A DNA stretch of 64,000 nucleotides, from positions 12,338,001 through 12,402,000 of the forward strand of contig OZ234497.1 of assembly GCA_965153455.1 (NCBI GenBank). Reading direction: 5' to 3'. Shown piece after piece: positions 1 through 11,334 of the stretch; within the stretch, counting starts at the first letter, position 1; each line of letters begins with the position of its first letter. The translations under genes were made by a program, and so were the position numbers. The notes below the pieces were generated by a model. The model saw nothing but the letters and a program-made list of their open reading frames with translations. It had not been told where the DNA came from and did not search any database. The stretch is from Sphagnum compactum. Taxonomy: Eukaryota; Bryophyta; Sphagnopsida; Sphagnales.

Positions 1-35
1 GCATGAGCAACCGACTTGTGAATAACAGCCAACAT
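1..35 (-). CDS. N-terminus of a DUF3700 / aluminium-induced (TSJT1-like) protein, truncated by window edge
   Basis: On the minus strand an ATG at 35-33 opens a frame that reads MLAVIHKSVAH and then leaves the window. As I recall them, N-termini of the plant DUF3700 family (aluminium-induced proteins with YGL and LRDR motifs, also called stem-specific TSJT1-like, with a class-II glutamine-amidotransferase-like fold) begin in the same way, with ML-(A/G)-(V/I)-F-x-K. Only eleven complete codons are visible, so the call rests on this start motif and on context. A long C/T-rich leader lies upstream on the same strand, and a pair of ABRE-like G-boxes lies beyond it, which suits a family often induced by stress or sugar starvation. 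Another short N-terminus could look like this by chance. The rest of the gene lies left of the window. Confidence 0.45.
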   Translation of the reverse strand, partial: MLAVIHKSVAH

Positions 36-660
36 CTTGATCTCTCTTGAATATATTGATCTATCTACAAACGAAGAAAGCCGGGCCAGAAGAACTGAAA
101 AGAACACAAAACAAATGAAGCGTTCGGGACACAGATCTGACTTTCAACCAAGGAACCGTGTCTGAGGAGACGAGAAACTCAGAAAACAACACTCCTTGTA
201 CAGCAAAATACGGCCGCTCTCTTCACTCCTGTTCCGCCTTCTTCTCGGTTATACCAAAGCCTCCAATTCGAGGGGAAAAAAAAACAGAACAAACACACTA
301 CACCGTGAAAAGGAAAATCGCAATGCCAAGAAAATCGCCGGCTAAGCAAAACACCGATGACAGCAACCTTCACTAAAAACGCATCCAATTGCGTCAAAAC
401 AGGAGAAACAAACAGAAGAAGAACAACAACAACCGCCCCTTATCACCAAAACGAACCAGAACTATCTCAAAACGTAGCTAAAACAGGCAAGAAAGAGGTC
501 TATCGATAGAGAAGCGCAAGAAGGAGATGCAGAGAGAGAGAGCAGATGGCGAGAAACACAGGGAGCGTGGAGTGGAGTGGAGAGGAAACGATAAAGACGC
601 ACACGCACACGACGAGAAGAGGAAGAATGGAACAATGTCGTCTTCCGCGGGCTATAAGGC
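36..660 (-). promoter_or_regulatory. 5' leader and core promoter of the leftward gene
   Basis: This stretch is far less AT-rich than the spacer to its right. Read on the minus strand it is dominated by C and T tracts, as plant 5' leaders often are. A pyrimidine tract ending in TTTTCAG near 100-110 (minus) could be the acceptor of a 5'UTR intron. No TATA box is convincing; a GCCTTATAGC stretch lies near 651-660. The reading frames on both strands here (for example 158-376 and 546-1028, plus) show no recognisable protein and are treated as chance. Confidence 0.45.
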
Positions 661-918
661 CAGCAGCTGCACCACTAACCACACAGGTTACCCATGGGTT
701 TGGTTACCCACAACGGCGTCCTGCGCCGGTTGCAGTCGCGGTCGCAACAGCTATCCGCCGTGTCGCCACTTTGTCCGGAAGGTCCCAAATCTTGTGGATA
801 ATGACAACCGCCTACTACCAGTTACGGAGAGCAGTAGTCGACTGGTCTATCCGGTTGAACCGGACTCGAGGCCCGAGTTGTCCGCTCGACTCGAACACGT
901 CACGAGTTCCAAGTATGG

Positions 919-934
919 CCACGTGTCCACGTGT
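919..934 (-). promoter_or_regulatory. Two adjacent G-box / ABRE elements
   Basis: The octamer CCACGTGT occurs twice back to back on the plus strand (919-926 and 927-934). On the minus strand this reads ACACGTGG twice, the classic abscisic-acid response element core bound by bZIP factors of the ABF/ABI5 group. The pair lies roughly 270 bases upstream of the leader of the leftward gene, a usual distance for a plant promoter. Coupled ABREs are known to be stronger than single ones. Function here is inferred. Confidence 0.55.
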
Positions 935-940
935 ACATAA

Positions 941-1632
941 ATTAGTCAGTCGGCCAAACGTGCGTTCAGATTGTTTTCACGGAAGAACTGGTTCCCCTCT
1001 GAAGTTCGCTTGCGGCACGTTCTCATGACGATGGAGAACGCTTGCTCGTCGTTCCCGTGTCTCATCGTGACTCAGCACAGTTCGGTGGTCTAGGTAAAAG
1101 CCCAAAAGTGATATTTTTCTTTTTGGATTGAATTTACCCTTGGAGTAAGTACTTTTCCCCTTTTTCTTCCTCTCTCTCTCTCTCTTGGGGGTGGAGGGGG
1201 GGAGTGTGTAGAGCTTAGGTTCATTTTTTTCTAACCTCAAAGAAGGCCACCTTATATCCATGAATGTTTTATCTCCACCAATGATTTTTCAACAAAAACT
1301 GGAATTTCTTTGGATTGGTGGTGTAAATCAACTAAGTTTGCAACTTTTTTGTAAATTCAACTATTAAAAAAAAATTCACCAAATTTTTATTTCCAAATTT
1401 TTTTTAAAAAGTAAAAATTTACTACTTGTGATCTTTCCATGAATCTATCATGGCCTCGCCATAGTCTACAAATTTTTAATTCATGGTTTTCATCAGGATA
1501 ATATCCACAAGGGGGGGGATGGGGCCATATTATCAAACGTGGCAAGGTTAGGTTAACCTTAACTACACCTCACCTAAGGGTGCAGCTGAGATCTGTACAT
1601 TCATGAACGCCTTGTGCTTTAGGTGTTAGGGT
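941..1632. other. Gene-free flank, no recognised feature
   Basis: Composition falls from balanced to AT-rich across this interval. There are short (CT)n and G-rich runs near 1170-1205 and poly-A/T runs near 1365-1410. I see no coding region, RNA gene or element ends. Confidence 0.5.
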
Positions 1633-1745
1633 AAGGCATGTTGTCCCTGAGGGCATTTCTGTGGGGGGGGTGGGGGCGAGGGCCAGCTGGGCCCCAAGCG
1701 CAAGTAGCCCGAGACACACGGGGCATGCCCTCAGGGACATGCCTT
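1633..1745. repeat. GC-rich inverted repeat (hairpin)
   Basis: A left arm at 1633-1656 (AAGGCATG, then TCCCTGAGGGCAT after three extra bases) is matched by its reverse complement at about 1725-1745. The loop is about 68 bases and contains a G-run and GGGCATGCCC. The arms differ essentially by the TTG insertion. It sits in AT-rich DNA and may be the remnant of a small foldback element. No target-site duplication was found. Confidence 0.6.
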
Positions 1746-3277
1746 CCTGAGTTTTAAAAAAATACTTAAAAAAAGTTTTTTTCACGTGATATTATTATTA
1801 CCTTCTGCCCCGCATGTATGGACACATCTTCCACGAAACCGAAGTTGCATCAAAAAAGCATTTGGAGGCGGCACATTCCAAATAGAAAGGGGAAAAAAAA
1901 AACATTTGCAGCTATTTTATTATTTCCGTGTAGGACAAAGGGATGGAAAACAGGGTCGTTCGCCGACTGTTCTGGGAATGAGGGCCAGTGGGAACTTGGG
2001 AAGTGGGAGCAGGGAACTGAACTTCCGAAGGGGAACTGAATTTTTTCCCCCAAACTGCCTTGTTTTAGGTCCTAAGGCTCTGGTGTAAAAGATTTGATTT
2101 TTTGGAAAAACTCGCTTAATTTTCAATAAATTGTAAAAAGCCCTTTGTGAGGGGAGGGGGGAGGGGGGGGGGGACCTTTAAAAAAAGAGAGAGAGAGAGA
2201 GAAATGACCCTAAGACATGTGGGGGGCCACAGAAAAAAGGGCCAGAATAAGGAGAATGAAGAGAAAGGAGAAGTAAAAAAAAAAAAACCCATGCAGTCTG
2301 TTGCTGACAGTGGAGAGTTTGTTGATGGTGGTATTGGTCATGTAGGGACAATTATTTAACTCATGATGGCCCACTAGTCTGACAAAAAAGGATTTGGTTC
2401 CGCTTTGGTTTTCCTTTTTATGAATGGCGCAAGGTACCTACCTACCTCTCTCTACACAAAGAGGTATTAGGTTTTCTAATGGTGCATTCACACTTAATGT
2501 TAAGTCAGTGTTAAATAAAAATCTAGGTGGCATCCTAGGTGGCACCCAATGTTAAAATGGGTGGCGATACCCTATTGTTACGTGAATGTTAAGCTAACAT
2601 AAAATGTTTCATGGTAAGTAAGTAGGTGTAAGTCCTAAAATGACTCACTCAAAAAGGTGATGTAAAATTGTAATTAATATTTCTTTTGTTCATGGCCAAC
2701 TTTTCATATTTGTGTTCACATTAGTGTTGTTGGTTTGGCCACTCTTGGCCACGGCTTGGCCCAAAAGTGGCCAAAAGGGCAAAAAGGTGCCAACTAAGCA
2801 TGACAGCGTGTTTTATTCACCCTTAGGCTTTTTGCCCATCTTTGGATGGAGGTTGGACGGACTGACCGACCGACCGTCTTTGCTTAGTTTGAAGATATCT
2901 TGCCAGCGTGTTCATGATCATCCTTTCATTTGGAAGATATCTTGCCACAGCAGCCAATGTGAACAGGAAGTAATCACACCTTACACAATCACTTGCATGC
3001 TTTCAGTTCACACTAAGCAACCCAATTTGCAAGCCACAGCCAATGGGGTAGCCTAATGGATGGCAACCCCATTAAAAATTGTGTGTTTCTCCGGGTATGG
3101 AAAATGTCTATGTGGATATAAACATATGGTTATTCTACATTAACAAAATTCACAAACCATGGAACAGGCCATTCCACCTAGGATTGGATCAAGCCCGGTG
3201 GAATGAGATGCTAGGCTTGGCACGGTTCCGTCAAGTAGTAACAAATTCCACCAGCGCCTGTTCCAATGTGTAACAGG
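1746..3277. other. Spacer, no gene seen
   Basis: Contains low-complexity runs, including poly-G and (GA)n near 2155-2205. A 15-base phrase GAAGATATCTTGCCA occurs twice near 2891 and 2933. Short frames are present but none shows known protein motifs. Confidence 0.45.
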
Positions 3278-3452
3278 TGTTCCCCACCATTGATTCATAT
3301 CACAAGAGAGTTCCCCACCATTGATTCATATCTTCACAAGAGTGTTCCCCACCATTGATTCATATCTTCACAAGAGTGTTCCCCACCATTGATTCATATC
3401 TTCACAAGAGTGTTCCCCACCATTTTATTCATATCTTCACAAGAGTGTTCCC
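3278..3452. repeat. Five-copy 34-bp tandem repeat
   Basis: The unit begins GTTCCCCACCATTGATTCAT and continues through ATCTTCACAAGAGT. It is repeated head to tail five times. The first copy is about three bases short, the fifth carries a TTG-to-TTT variation, and the next copy decays at about 3450. Copies are nearly identical, so the array is young compared with its surroundings. Confidence 0.85.
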
Positions 3453-6399
3453 TAATTTGGAAGAAAATGGTCCCATGTGTAAAAAGTACATTTGAATGTT
3501 TTCTTCAAAGTGTCCCCAATTGCAATTATGGTCATTAAAACAAAGGTGTAAGGCAAAATGCTTTTTTAGCTCACAATTACTTAAGAGAAACAATGTAAAC
3601 ATGGGAACAAATGAATTTCATGCACATTCTTGAACCTCAAGTTCTAAAACATTTTCTATGACATGGAATTCCAAACCATAATGGTTAGTTAAGAATGTGA
3701 CTCCTAAAAATTCACATCAAAGGTTGAGGAACATTTTTTCACTAGCAAAATTTTGTCAAATTGTAAAATTAAAAATTAAAAATGCTAGGAATGAAGTGAT
3801 CTTTGCAATTTTCAATCATCAAAATTCAAAAGAAAGAAAAAGTCACCATATTGCCATATTGCTACATGATCCAAGTAGGTAGCCAAAAATATAGAAAGAT
3901 TTCTCTTTTTTAAATTCATCTTTCATTTATAGATAAATTTGGCTAAATCTTCATATGGATTATTGTAATTTTCTTACATCACAAAATTAAAATGTTGGAA
4001 TTGAATCTTTCGATTGTGATCATCTAATCCATTGTTTAATTATTAATTAGATTGACAAATGGTTAACAAATTATACTTTCCATCACTAAAAATCAAGCTT
4101 AATTCCATAACTTGCTAGCTATTCTTGATTCCCATGGAACCTTTGTTGTTTTCAATGTAAATTGGGCTTGTGCCAAGCCATGATGGGTAATGCCAACATT
4201 CATTATTAATTTTAGGATATCAAGGACATCCATTTTGATTAAATATGAACTCCCAACTTGAGTTTAAGGCTTGCTCGTTATCACATGGACTAGATTTCTC
4301 CTCCCACTTGGAATCTCTCACTACCCAACTTGCATTCATGTTTGTAGCACATGAACCCCGATGTTCCAAGCTCAAACCTACATTGCCATCATGGTTTACA
4401 CCTTAGTTTGTCCTCCCCTGCCACATTATTTGACAATTATACTTTTAGGGTAAACGTCAATGAGACTTGGAGGTCATGTAATTTGAAAACATTTAACAAA
4501 AGTATAAACGTCAATGAGACTTGGAGGTCATGTAATTTGAAAACATTTAACAATCACAGAAAACTCAAACAATCCCATTACACGACTACCAAACTAACTT
4601 TTCTATGTTCTTTTTGTGCATGGTTGTTGCAAGGAAACTCCAATATTCTTTACATTACAATGTTCATTGTGTTGTATTGATTAGTGCATTTTTCTTCGAT
4701 TGTGAATAAGGTCTAGTGAAGTTTGTTCCTTTCAGTGGGATCTCAACACTTGAAATGGTTCAATAAAACCTTTGAATACTTGTTCACATCATCTTTTCTA
4801 TGACAATTTTGAAAGCAAATACGCATAGTTTGTAAAAAAATTATGGATTTTGATATAAAAAAATTATGACGTGATCAAGAACACACATTGGCATCCATTT
4901 TTGCTTACTAGTTTTCTTTATTTATGTTTCTCAAAGTTTTGCTCATTACACTTCATTTTTTCCAAGCTTTCTTTGTTGCACTTTCGTTTGTATTTTAGAA
5001 CTTGAATTTACAATAGAGGTTGCAAGATGTTCACGTATTTTTAATAAATTTGTCAATGCAAAAATTATTGATAAGACCACAACTAGTTGTAGGATATCGT
5101 TTAAGCAGCAAACATATACTTGCACTGTAATTGATTGATTGATGTTTCAATGTTGAAAGGGTGAAAACATACTATGGTGACCCTCTTTGGGGCACTTTTG
5201 GGTCTCATATTATAATACATATAGTATAATTGTTCCAAAAGTATAATACATTTAATTTTGGGCATCAATTTTGGTTTTTGGACCTTAAAATTAGTATTTT
5301 TACAAAACCAATGTTATGTAATATTATCTTTTCTATAATAATAAACTTCATTATCTATATTGAAGGATACATGGTTACATTTATAGTATGCATTGGTATA
5401 ATAAGGCCAATGTCTCATTTTGACTACATTAACTTTATGGCTTCATTAATAATCAATTTTAATCGAATTTAAAATATGGCCCATCTAGCTATGCTTGTCA
5501 TCTTCCACATGAATGTGATTAAGGTTCGATTTAATGTATTATTAAAAAAAAATCAATATATCATGTACATACCACATTTATATGTGGTCAAACACTTTTG
5601 AAGTTTTGACATTTTAAATTTTCAAATGTACATACTTTGAATTTTCAAAGTTTTAAAATTCACATTTTTGAAATTGTGAATGTTTTTTTAATGTGTCTAA
5701 TAGGTTATTATCATCTTCTTCTTTTGTACCATCAACTTACTTTTATTATACAAATCGTTTGAAAGTCCTTTGTAAAAATGTTTTTTTTAATGATAGAGAT
5801 TTTCACTTTCAAAAATCCTTAATTAAACCAAAACTTAAATTGGATCAAATGGATTTTTTATTTGAGTTTTTTGACATTCATATGTGTTTTTTAAAAAAAA
5901 GTGCCATGATTACCATGTTTCAAATGGTAAAAAATAAATAAATCTTTAATCTTCTATGATAGTTTCCAACATCCAACTCCCTTTTTGGTTCTTTGGAATA
6001 TGTTTTGACCTAAATTGTTGGCTTGTACTTATTTGTTGATTGTGATTGGTTGATTTTTATTATAGAAATCTTGCTGCAAATTTTTCTGACAATTAAAAAG
6101 TAGTTGCAAAAACCAGTCATTGATCCTTGATTTTTTTATAATACAAACAAGTTTTTTACCCATGAATAATGTATTTGAAACCACCATAAGTTTTCCCGAT
6201 ATATATATTGGACTTCATAATCACAAAGATTTTTTTTAACAACAAATCTTACTTAGGGAATCCACTCCTTGTATATTTTAAGAAGCACATGCAATTAAGT
6301 GCAGGCTTGTGCATATTCAAATCTTCCTCAAAGAAAATTAAACACTTCAGTTAAAACGAGGTTATCATTTCCTTGTTTCTTATTATTTTTGTTAATACT
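3453..6399. other. AT-rich spacer
   Basis: Very AT-rich DNA with poly-A and poly-T runs. Apart from the separately listed direct repeat I see no gene, RNA or element ends. The open frames here (for example near 4351, 5230 and 5693) have biased, low-complexity content and no family motifs. Confidence 0.45.
4451..4553. repeat. Direct duplication with 54-bp period
   Basis: The segment starting TAAACGTCAATGAGACTTGG at 4451 recurs almost unchanged from 4505, giving a period of 54 bases and two copies. This looks like a recent local duplication. Confidence 0.85.
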
Positions 6400-7419
6400 T
6401 GCTATAATGTAGATAATGATCACTTGTTAACTTTTTTTGCGGATTTGCTAACAAAACCATTATTTTTCAAGAGACTCTACAATTCAAAAATGCTATAATG
6501 TTTTGTTACAACAAGTAGAGTTCAATGAGGATGACAACTAGAGTTCCACCTTTTTTGACATGGCATATTTGTGAAATTGTTATTGATTATTTCTCCCTTG
6601 TTGTAATTGCTTGTGTTTTAAACCAATATAGGGGACATTGGTTGTTAAATGATGCCCTTCATTCGGCCATTTCCATGAGCTTGAAATTGAAAGAAGAACC
6701 AAAAAATGCACGATCCTTTCAAACCCTAATGGAAAAGGATTTTGGTGTGGCACTTAAGTTAATTTGTTTAGCTTTCAACATTAGAAAAGAGGTTTGTGGA
6801 GTTACAGATAGTTTTCTTTCATTCTTAAAAAAATTTGATGAAAGAAGAACACATAATATGTTAGCTTTAATGTTGGACACAAGATTTAAAAGTTTTCGTA
6901 TACTGTTTTCTTTCATTGGTCATGATCAAGGAGTAGCAATTGTTGAACAATATGATACAACTTTGTCATTATATCCTATGCTCATGAAATTTTATTATCA
7001 CTTGCATCCATCAACAAAATCTTATAATAGTTTTGCTAATTAGAAAGTTGATGATGACAACAATTTAGATATTTAAAAATGACATTAGGGAGTACTAAGC
7101 CAACAAAAGACCTTGTTAAGATATAATTGTTGGTTTTTTGGCATTTTGCTTATCAAATTTTAAGGATTATTGGTTCCAAATAAAAACTAAAATGATTTTT
7201 TCCTTGGTTGGTATCCTCACTAAGTTGAGAAAATGTCGTTTATAATTTAAAAACTTAGAGAAATTAATTTTTATGAACAAAAATTGGCCCAATGATTGTA
7301 GAATTGGTTGTAAATCTCGTTTTAACCTTTTATAACTTATTAGGATAGATGAAGATTTAGAAAAGGAATTCAAAAAATTTGAAGGAGCTTTTGAAAGAAA
7401 TGAAATTGTGAATTTATAA
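6400..7419 (+). pseudogene. hAT-superfamily transposase, C-terminal half, decayed
   Basis: From about 6400 the plus strand reads a hAT-like transposase with stops and frameshifts. An open stretch at 6525-7043 contains VLNQYRGHWLLNDAL, then FDERRTHNMLALMLDTRFKS and GHDQGVAIVEQYD followed by YYHLHP, as in hAT proteins. Beyond the stop at 7043 the similarity continues in shifted frames: VDDDNNLDIF, then WHFAYQILRIIGSK, then FSLVGILTKLRKCRL, then FMNKNWPNDCRIGCKS. It ends with GAFERNEIVNL and a stop at 7417-7419. These last blocks correspond to the C-terminal dimerisation region of the family. Upstream, QETLQFKNAIMFCYNK marks the left limit of the match. The part N-terminal to this is missing here but is found at 9440-10425 on the other strand. 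Confidence 0.85.
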
Positions 7420-8394
7420 ACTGTTAAAAATATATTCAAAGTCTTATTTTTGTCAAAAAAGTAATGTAAAAAGAAATTCCAAAAAAACATTAAAAATTAT
7501 GAAATCCAGCTTGTGAAAACCACCAAAGAAAGCCAATTGTTTTTGAATTGTTAAAAACCACCTAGCTTGATAACCGAATTTTTTTCTCTGGAAAAATCTA
7601 ATACCCGAGTTGGTTTTAATACCCAAGATGGTTTTTGTAAACCCTCTGTTTTTAAAAAAAGTAAGAATTGAAGTGATTTTCACACACTACTTTAAAGAAT
7701 TGGAATTGGTGGTTCTTTAAAATTAATGAGAGCCACCCAACACTGGTTCAAAACAATATTATGTTTCATTATTGCATTGTGTCAACCTTGCCTAGAGATT
7801 ATGATACATTTACAAAACGATTATCTCCAAACATGGTTAAAGATGAATTGAAAAATGTTTATTGGAATTGATGGATTATTGTTGCTTAATTACTTAGTCC
7901 TTCCCATATTTAGAACAAACATAAAGGAAATGAACTTTGGGTGATGTTTTCAAGTGTTCCAAGGTGGGCCACTTTAGCTTGCACCTTACATAGAAGGTTG
8001 ACAAATAATTGTAAATAAGTTAATAATGTTTTTCCATAGGATTGTTATGTGGAAAAAAAAAAAAAAAAACTATTTTTCATAGCAACAACAAATAACTAGT
8101 AAACAAAATAATCTTTTTGTTATTAAGCATGTTAACAATTCAATCAACACTAGCACATCAATCAAGTAATTACAATACAAGTGTGTGTTTGTCATTCATT
8201 AGCCTTTTGAAAAATATCCTATCAACTAGCATGTAATCTTTTGAAATTTTTTTTTGTGTTTACAAATGTTTAAGTTATGTGAATATTTTACAACATTTGT
8301 AAAACTCAAGTTTTAAGGGAAAAGAAAGTGTAACAAAGATAAATAAAGATAAAGAAGTGTAATGGGGAAGATTGTTAAAAAGAGAAGTGAAAAA
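7420..8394. other. AT-rich spacer between hAT and copia fossils
   Basis: No coding region is recognised. A phrase GAGAGCCACCCAACACTGGT near 7729 resembles phrases near 13511 and 25320 and may mark the end of a dispersed small repeat. A poly-A tract lies near 8050-8070. Confidence 0.4.
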
Positions 8395-9300
8395 ATAAAA
8401 TGAATGCCAATCCAAAACTTACACTTGATAGGAACTTCTCATTAGCATACTTGTCAAGTGAAGTATAACTACTAAGGAATCATGTCTAACAAAGTTTGGA
8501 GCAATGGCATATGCCAAGTTTGGTAATGCTTTCATGAACATGTTTGCAACTTGGTCAATAGTGGAAGTTTGTACTATTCTGTGATGTCACCAAAAGCTTG
8601 TTTTTTAATACAAAATGGAACTTAACATCAATATGCTTCATGTATTTGTGATACTTTGATTATTGTAGTAATCGAATAGAATAATTGTTGGTCAATGCAA
8701 GATGAAGAAGAATAAGTTGTGGGTATTTTAGATTTGCCATTAGCTACTTCATCCAATATGATTTCCTTAATGGCAATGCATGTGGTAATATATTTAGATT
8801 CTATCTTTGAAACAATTGTGATTTCTTGTTGGCAACTTTTTTAAGCAACTAGACCATTATGTAGAAATAAAATGAAACCAAATTGTGATTTTTTATCATG
8901 AACACTATCAATATAATTATTGGCATAACTATAGATTGTGAGAACATTTGAATGTTGGCCTTGGGTTTAACACATAGACCCTAAGATACTTCAATTTTTC
9001 TCTTCAAATTAGTAATGTGACAATGAATGGGTTTTGAAGGCACATAATTGATATGTTAATTGGGAATGAAATGTTAAGGTAGTGTGAATCTAGCAAATTG
9101 CAAATTGTTTTGAGTATTTCCTTATATGGATAACTAGGATCAATATCATTTGTAGTGAATGGTATTATTTTTAAATGAACATTGGGGTTTGCTAGTATGT
9201 TTGTGTTGTTAAAAATCAAACTTTTGAATAATCCATTCAATGTATAATAAGCACGAGTCCAAAAATATTTGATGATTGAGGAGGTCACTTCCATTTTATT
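8395..9300 (-). pseudogene. Ty1/copia polyprotein remnant (end of RT plus RNase H)
   Basis: On the minus strand the frame at 9294-9004 contains NPNVHLKIIPFTTNDIDPSY and KEILKTICNL, followed by SFPINISIMCLQNPF. This matches the region after the copia reverse transcriptase where family members read YRxxxGxLxYL and RPDI/xFxVxxLSRxMQNP. Below it, at 8940-8700, comes VLTIYSYANNYIDS, then DKKSQFGFILFL, then KIESKYITTCIAIKE. This is the copia RNase H pattern (SDADxAxDxxxxxSxSG... EAEY...KE). STIDQVANMFMKALPN follows near 8560-8510 in another frame, the usual C-terminal block. Stops and frameshifts are frequent, so it is a fossil. No LTRs were identified. Confidence 0.8.
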
Positions 9301-9439
9301 CCAAATGACATGAAAAAAAAGGTGTTTTATTGAAAATAATAATAATATATAATTTAATGAAATGTAAATAATCTTGGTGCTTATAATTCATTACGATAAT
9401 ATAATTTTAATATTTAATATATATTTTAAATGCACTTAG

Positions 9440-10425
9440 CCTATACCATTATTTTATAACATACCTTGACTTTTTCAACCAAGTTATGCATTTTTGCAAA
9501 TTAGATTGGGCAATTTTGACATATATAAATTTCAAACCCTTATAGATTTTTTCATCAACTTAAGCATACTAATAAGCTTTAGAAAATGCATGGTCAAAAT
9601 AGCTACCCTAAAAAAATTCTGCCAAACTTAAAATATCACAACTTACAATACATTTTAAGGCTATAATCATAGTATTTAAGTTAGATCCTTAGTTTTTAAC
9701 ATAAGCAATCATTTTTTTTCTCAAATCATATTTGTCTAACAACTTAGTTTAGTCTTTGGCTAATGCATGCCTACAGGTATTAGATGCTTCAAAAAGCCCA
9801 ATTGCAATATGTTTTAGTTGACAATAAGCCCCCAAAAATTTAATAACAAGTGCAAAAATGTCAAAAGCCCCTTTTGACATCCACATATCAAAACTTGTTA
9901 CAAAATAACAATCTACTAAAGCAAGTAAGATATACAAATTGTTTTTTTTTTCCATCAACTATAGCAAAAAAATTATGGAAAACTATTTTTTAGAAGGCAA
10001 AACAACCTTTGGACACAAATGCAAACTAAATCTTTTTAACCATTGACTTTCAATAAGATGCATTGGCAAATGGTTTCTAACAATTAGAAGAATTAAATCT
10101 TCCAAAAATTGTTTTTTTTGTCATCATCTTTCTTATAAGAATGTTCGGCAGTAAAAAATTTGGAGATATTGGTTCCATTTACATCAAATATTTTCTTTCC
10201 AAGTTGTTTTTCTGCATTTTTTAACATATTGTTTACTTTTTTTTCAAATATTTTTACAATCATACAATGGTCTTCATAAAAAAATATTTAATGTAATAAT
10301 TCCATTTGCACTGTTATACAATATCAAACCTTTCCTCGCTTGTGATTTCGCATTTGTTATTAAAAAATTGGACTAGCATAACAAAAACCGCATTTCATCA
10401 ATTGAGAACACTTAACATCCACTAG
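9440..10425 (-). pseudogene. hAT-superfamily transposase, N-terminal half, decayed
   Basis: The minus strand from about 10425 down to 9440 reads the first half of a hAT transposase of what appears to be the same family as the fossil at 6400-7419. In order it shows a KCGFCYASP zinc-finger-like segment, DHCMIVKIFEKKVNNMLK, an open frame at 9958-9749 (LALVDCYFVTSFDMWMSKGA, then DIFALVIKFLGAYCQLKHI and IGLFEASNT), then TKLLDKYDLRKKMIAYVKN, GSNLNTM, and finally KIAQSNLQKCIT. Several stops and frameshifts interrupt it. It ends about where the plus-strand fossil begins in family order, so the two pieces barely overlap. Confidence 0.85.
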
Positions 10426-11084
10426 TTTATTATCATTTACACCATGAAATTACTGGTGCATTTTTTACTATCATGTCTCCATTTTTTTTAAGATGCAAAT
10501 TTTTCAAGTTTTCCTTCATTCTTCCCCCCCCCCCACACATCTACATTAATATTTTATTATGTTTGCAAACTTGGCTGAATTTCAAACACTTCTTCCATTC
10601 TCTCCTTTTCCATTACAACATCATTCAAATAAACTTCATCATTGTTAATTTTTTGTTTTCATTTTGGGATGACTTTTCCATTATCACTTGCAAAGTGAAA
10701 TTCTACCAAATGAGTGGGGGAAAAAACCAAACAATAATATGCAGACATTTAGGTTACCAACAAGAATATTTACAAATGCATTTACAAAAATGAAATGCAA
10801 TGTAAGGTTAGAATGTAATCATTTAAAATGTTAAAGTTTAGTTCAAGAAAAAAATAATCTTATAACCAAAAAATGAAAGAAAATAATCAAAAGTTGAAAC
10901 CAAAAAAAAAACTAAACAAAGCCAAAAACATCAACAAATAAAAAAATGCAAAATCAAAACAAATCAACAAAACTTTTGAATGAATTTTGTTTTTTTAAAA
11001 CTACCTCATTTTTCTAAAACGACACATGACACCTTGCGCTCCAAGCTTTCGAACCTACACATGGCAAGAGGGGGGGAGTACATC
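10426..11084. other. AT-rich spacer with homopolymer runs
   Basis: Runs of C (near 10524) and A are present. A short frame at 10473-10793 has no recognisable motif. No gene is seen. Confidence 0.4.
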
Positions 11085-11285
11085 ACTTTAACAAGTAAGC
11101 GATAGTGCAAGGCAAAAAATGCCAAACCATAACAAACAACAACAACAACACAAAAGAGGGTGAAATTAATACCTAAGAAAAACGTGGAATGACAAAGTAA
11201 CAACGCAAGGCGAAGATTGACAAATCACAATGAGTAACAATATTAAGGCAAGGGCAACACACCATAACAAGCAACATTTATCACT
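11085..11285. repeat. Short outlier of the GCAAGGC / ACAACAACA minisatellite
   Basis: Repeated phrases combine a CACCATAACAAGCAACA-type segment with GCAAGGC(G/A)A. They are the same phrases that make up the array at 12646-13165. This seems to be a separate, more decayed patch of that family. Confidence 0.6.
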
Positions 11286-11334
11286 AATGCCAATGCCATG
11301 GGGTTCATTCATTTGAATGTTCATCCATGATTTG

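Noticed and set aside
546-1028. A 160-codon plus-strand frame in the left promoter island.
   Set aside because: It overlaps the leader and ABRE pair of the leftward gene, another frame (527-940) is open over the same bases, and no motif is present.
3278-3452. Regular 34-bp repeats suggestive of a CRISPR array.
   Set aside because: Copies are contiguous with no unique spacers, no cas genes are present, and the genome is eukaryotic. It is a plain tandem repeat.
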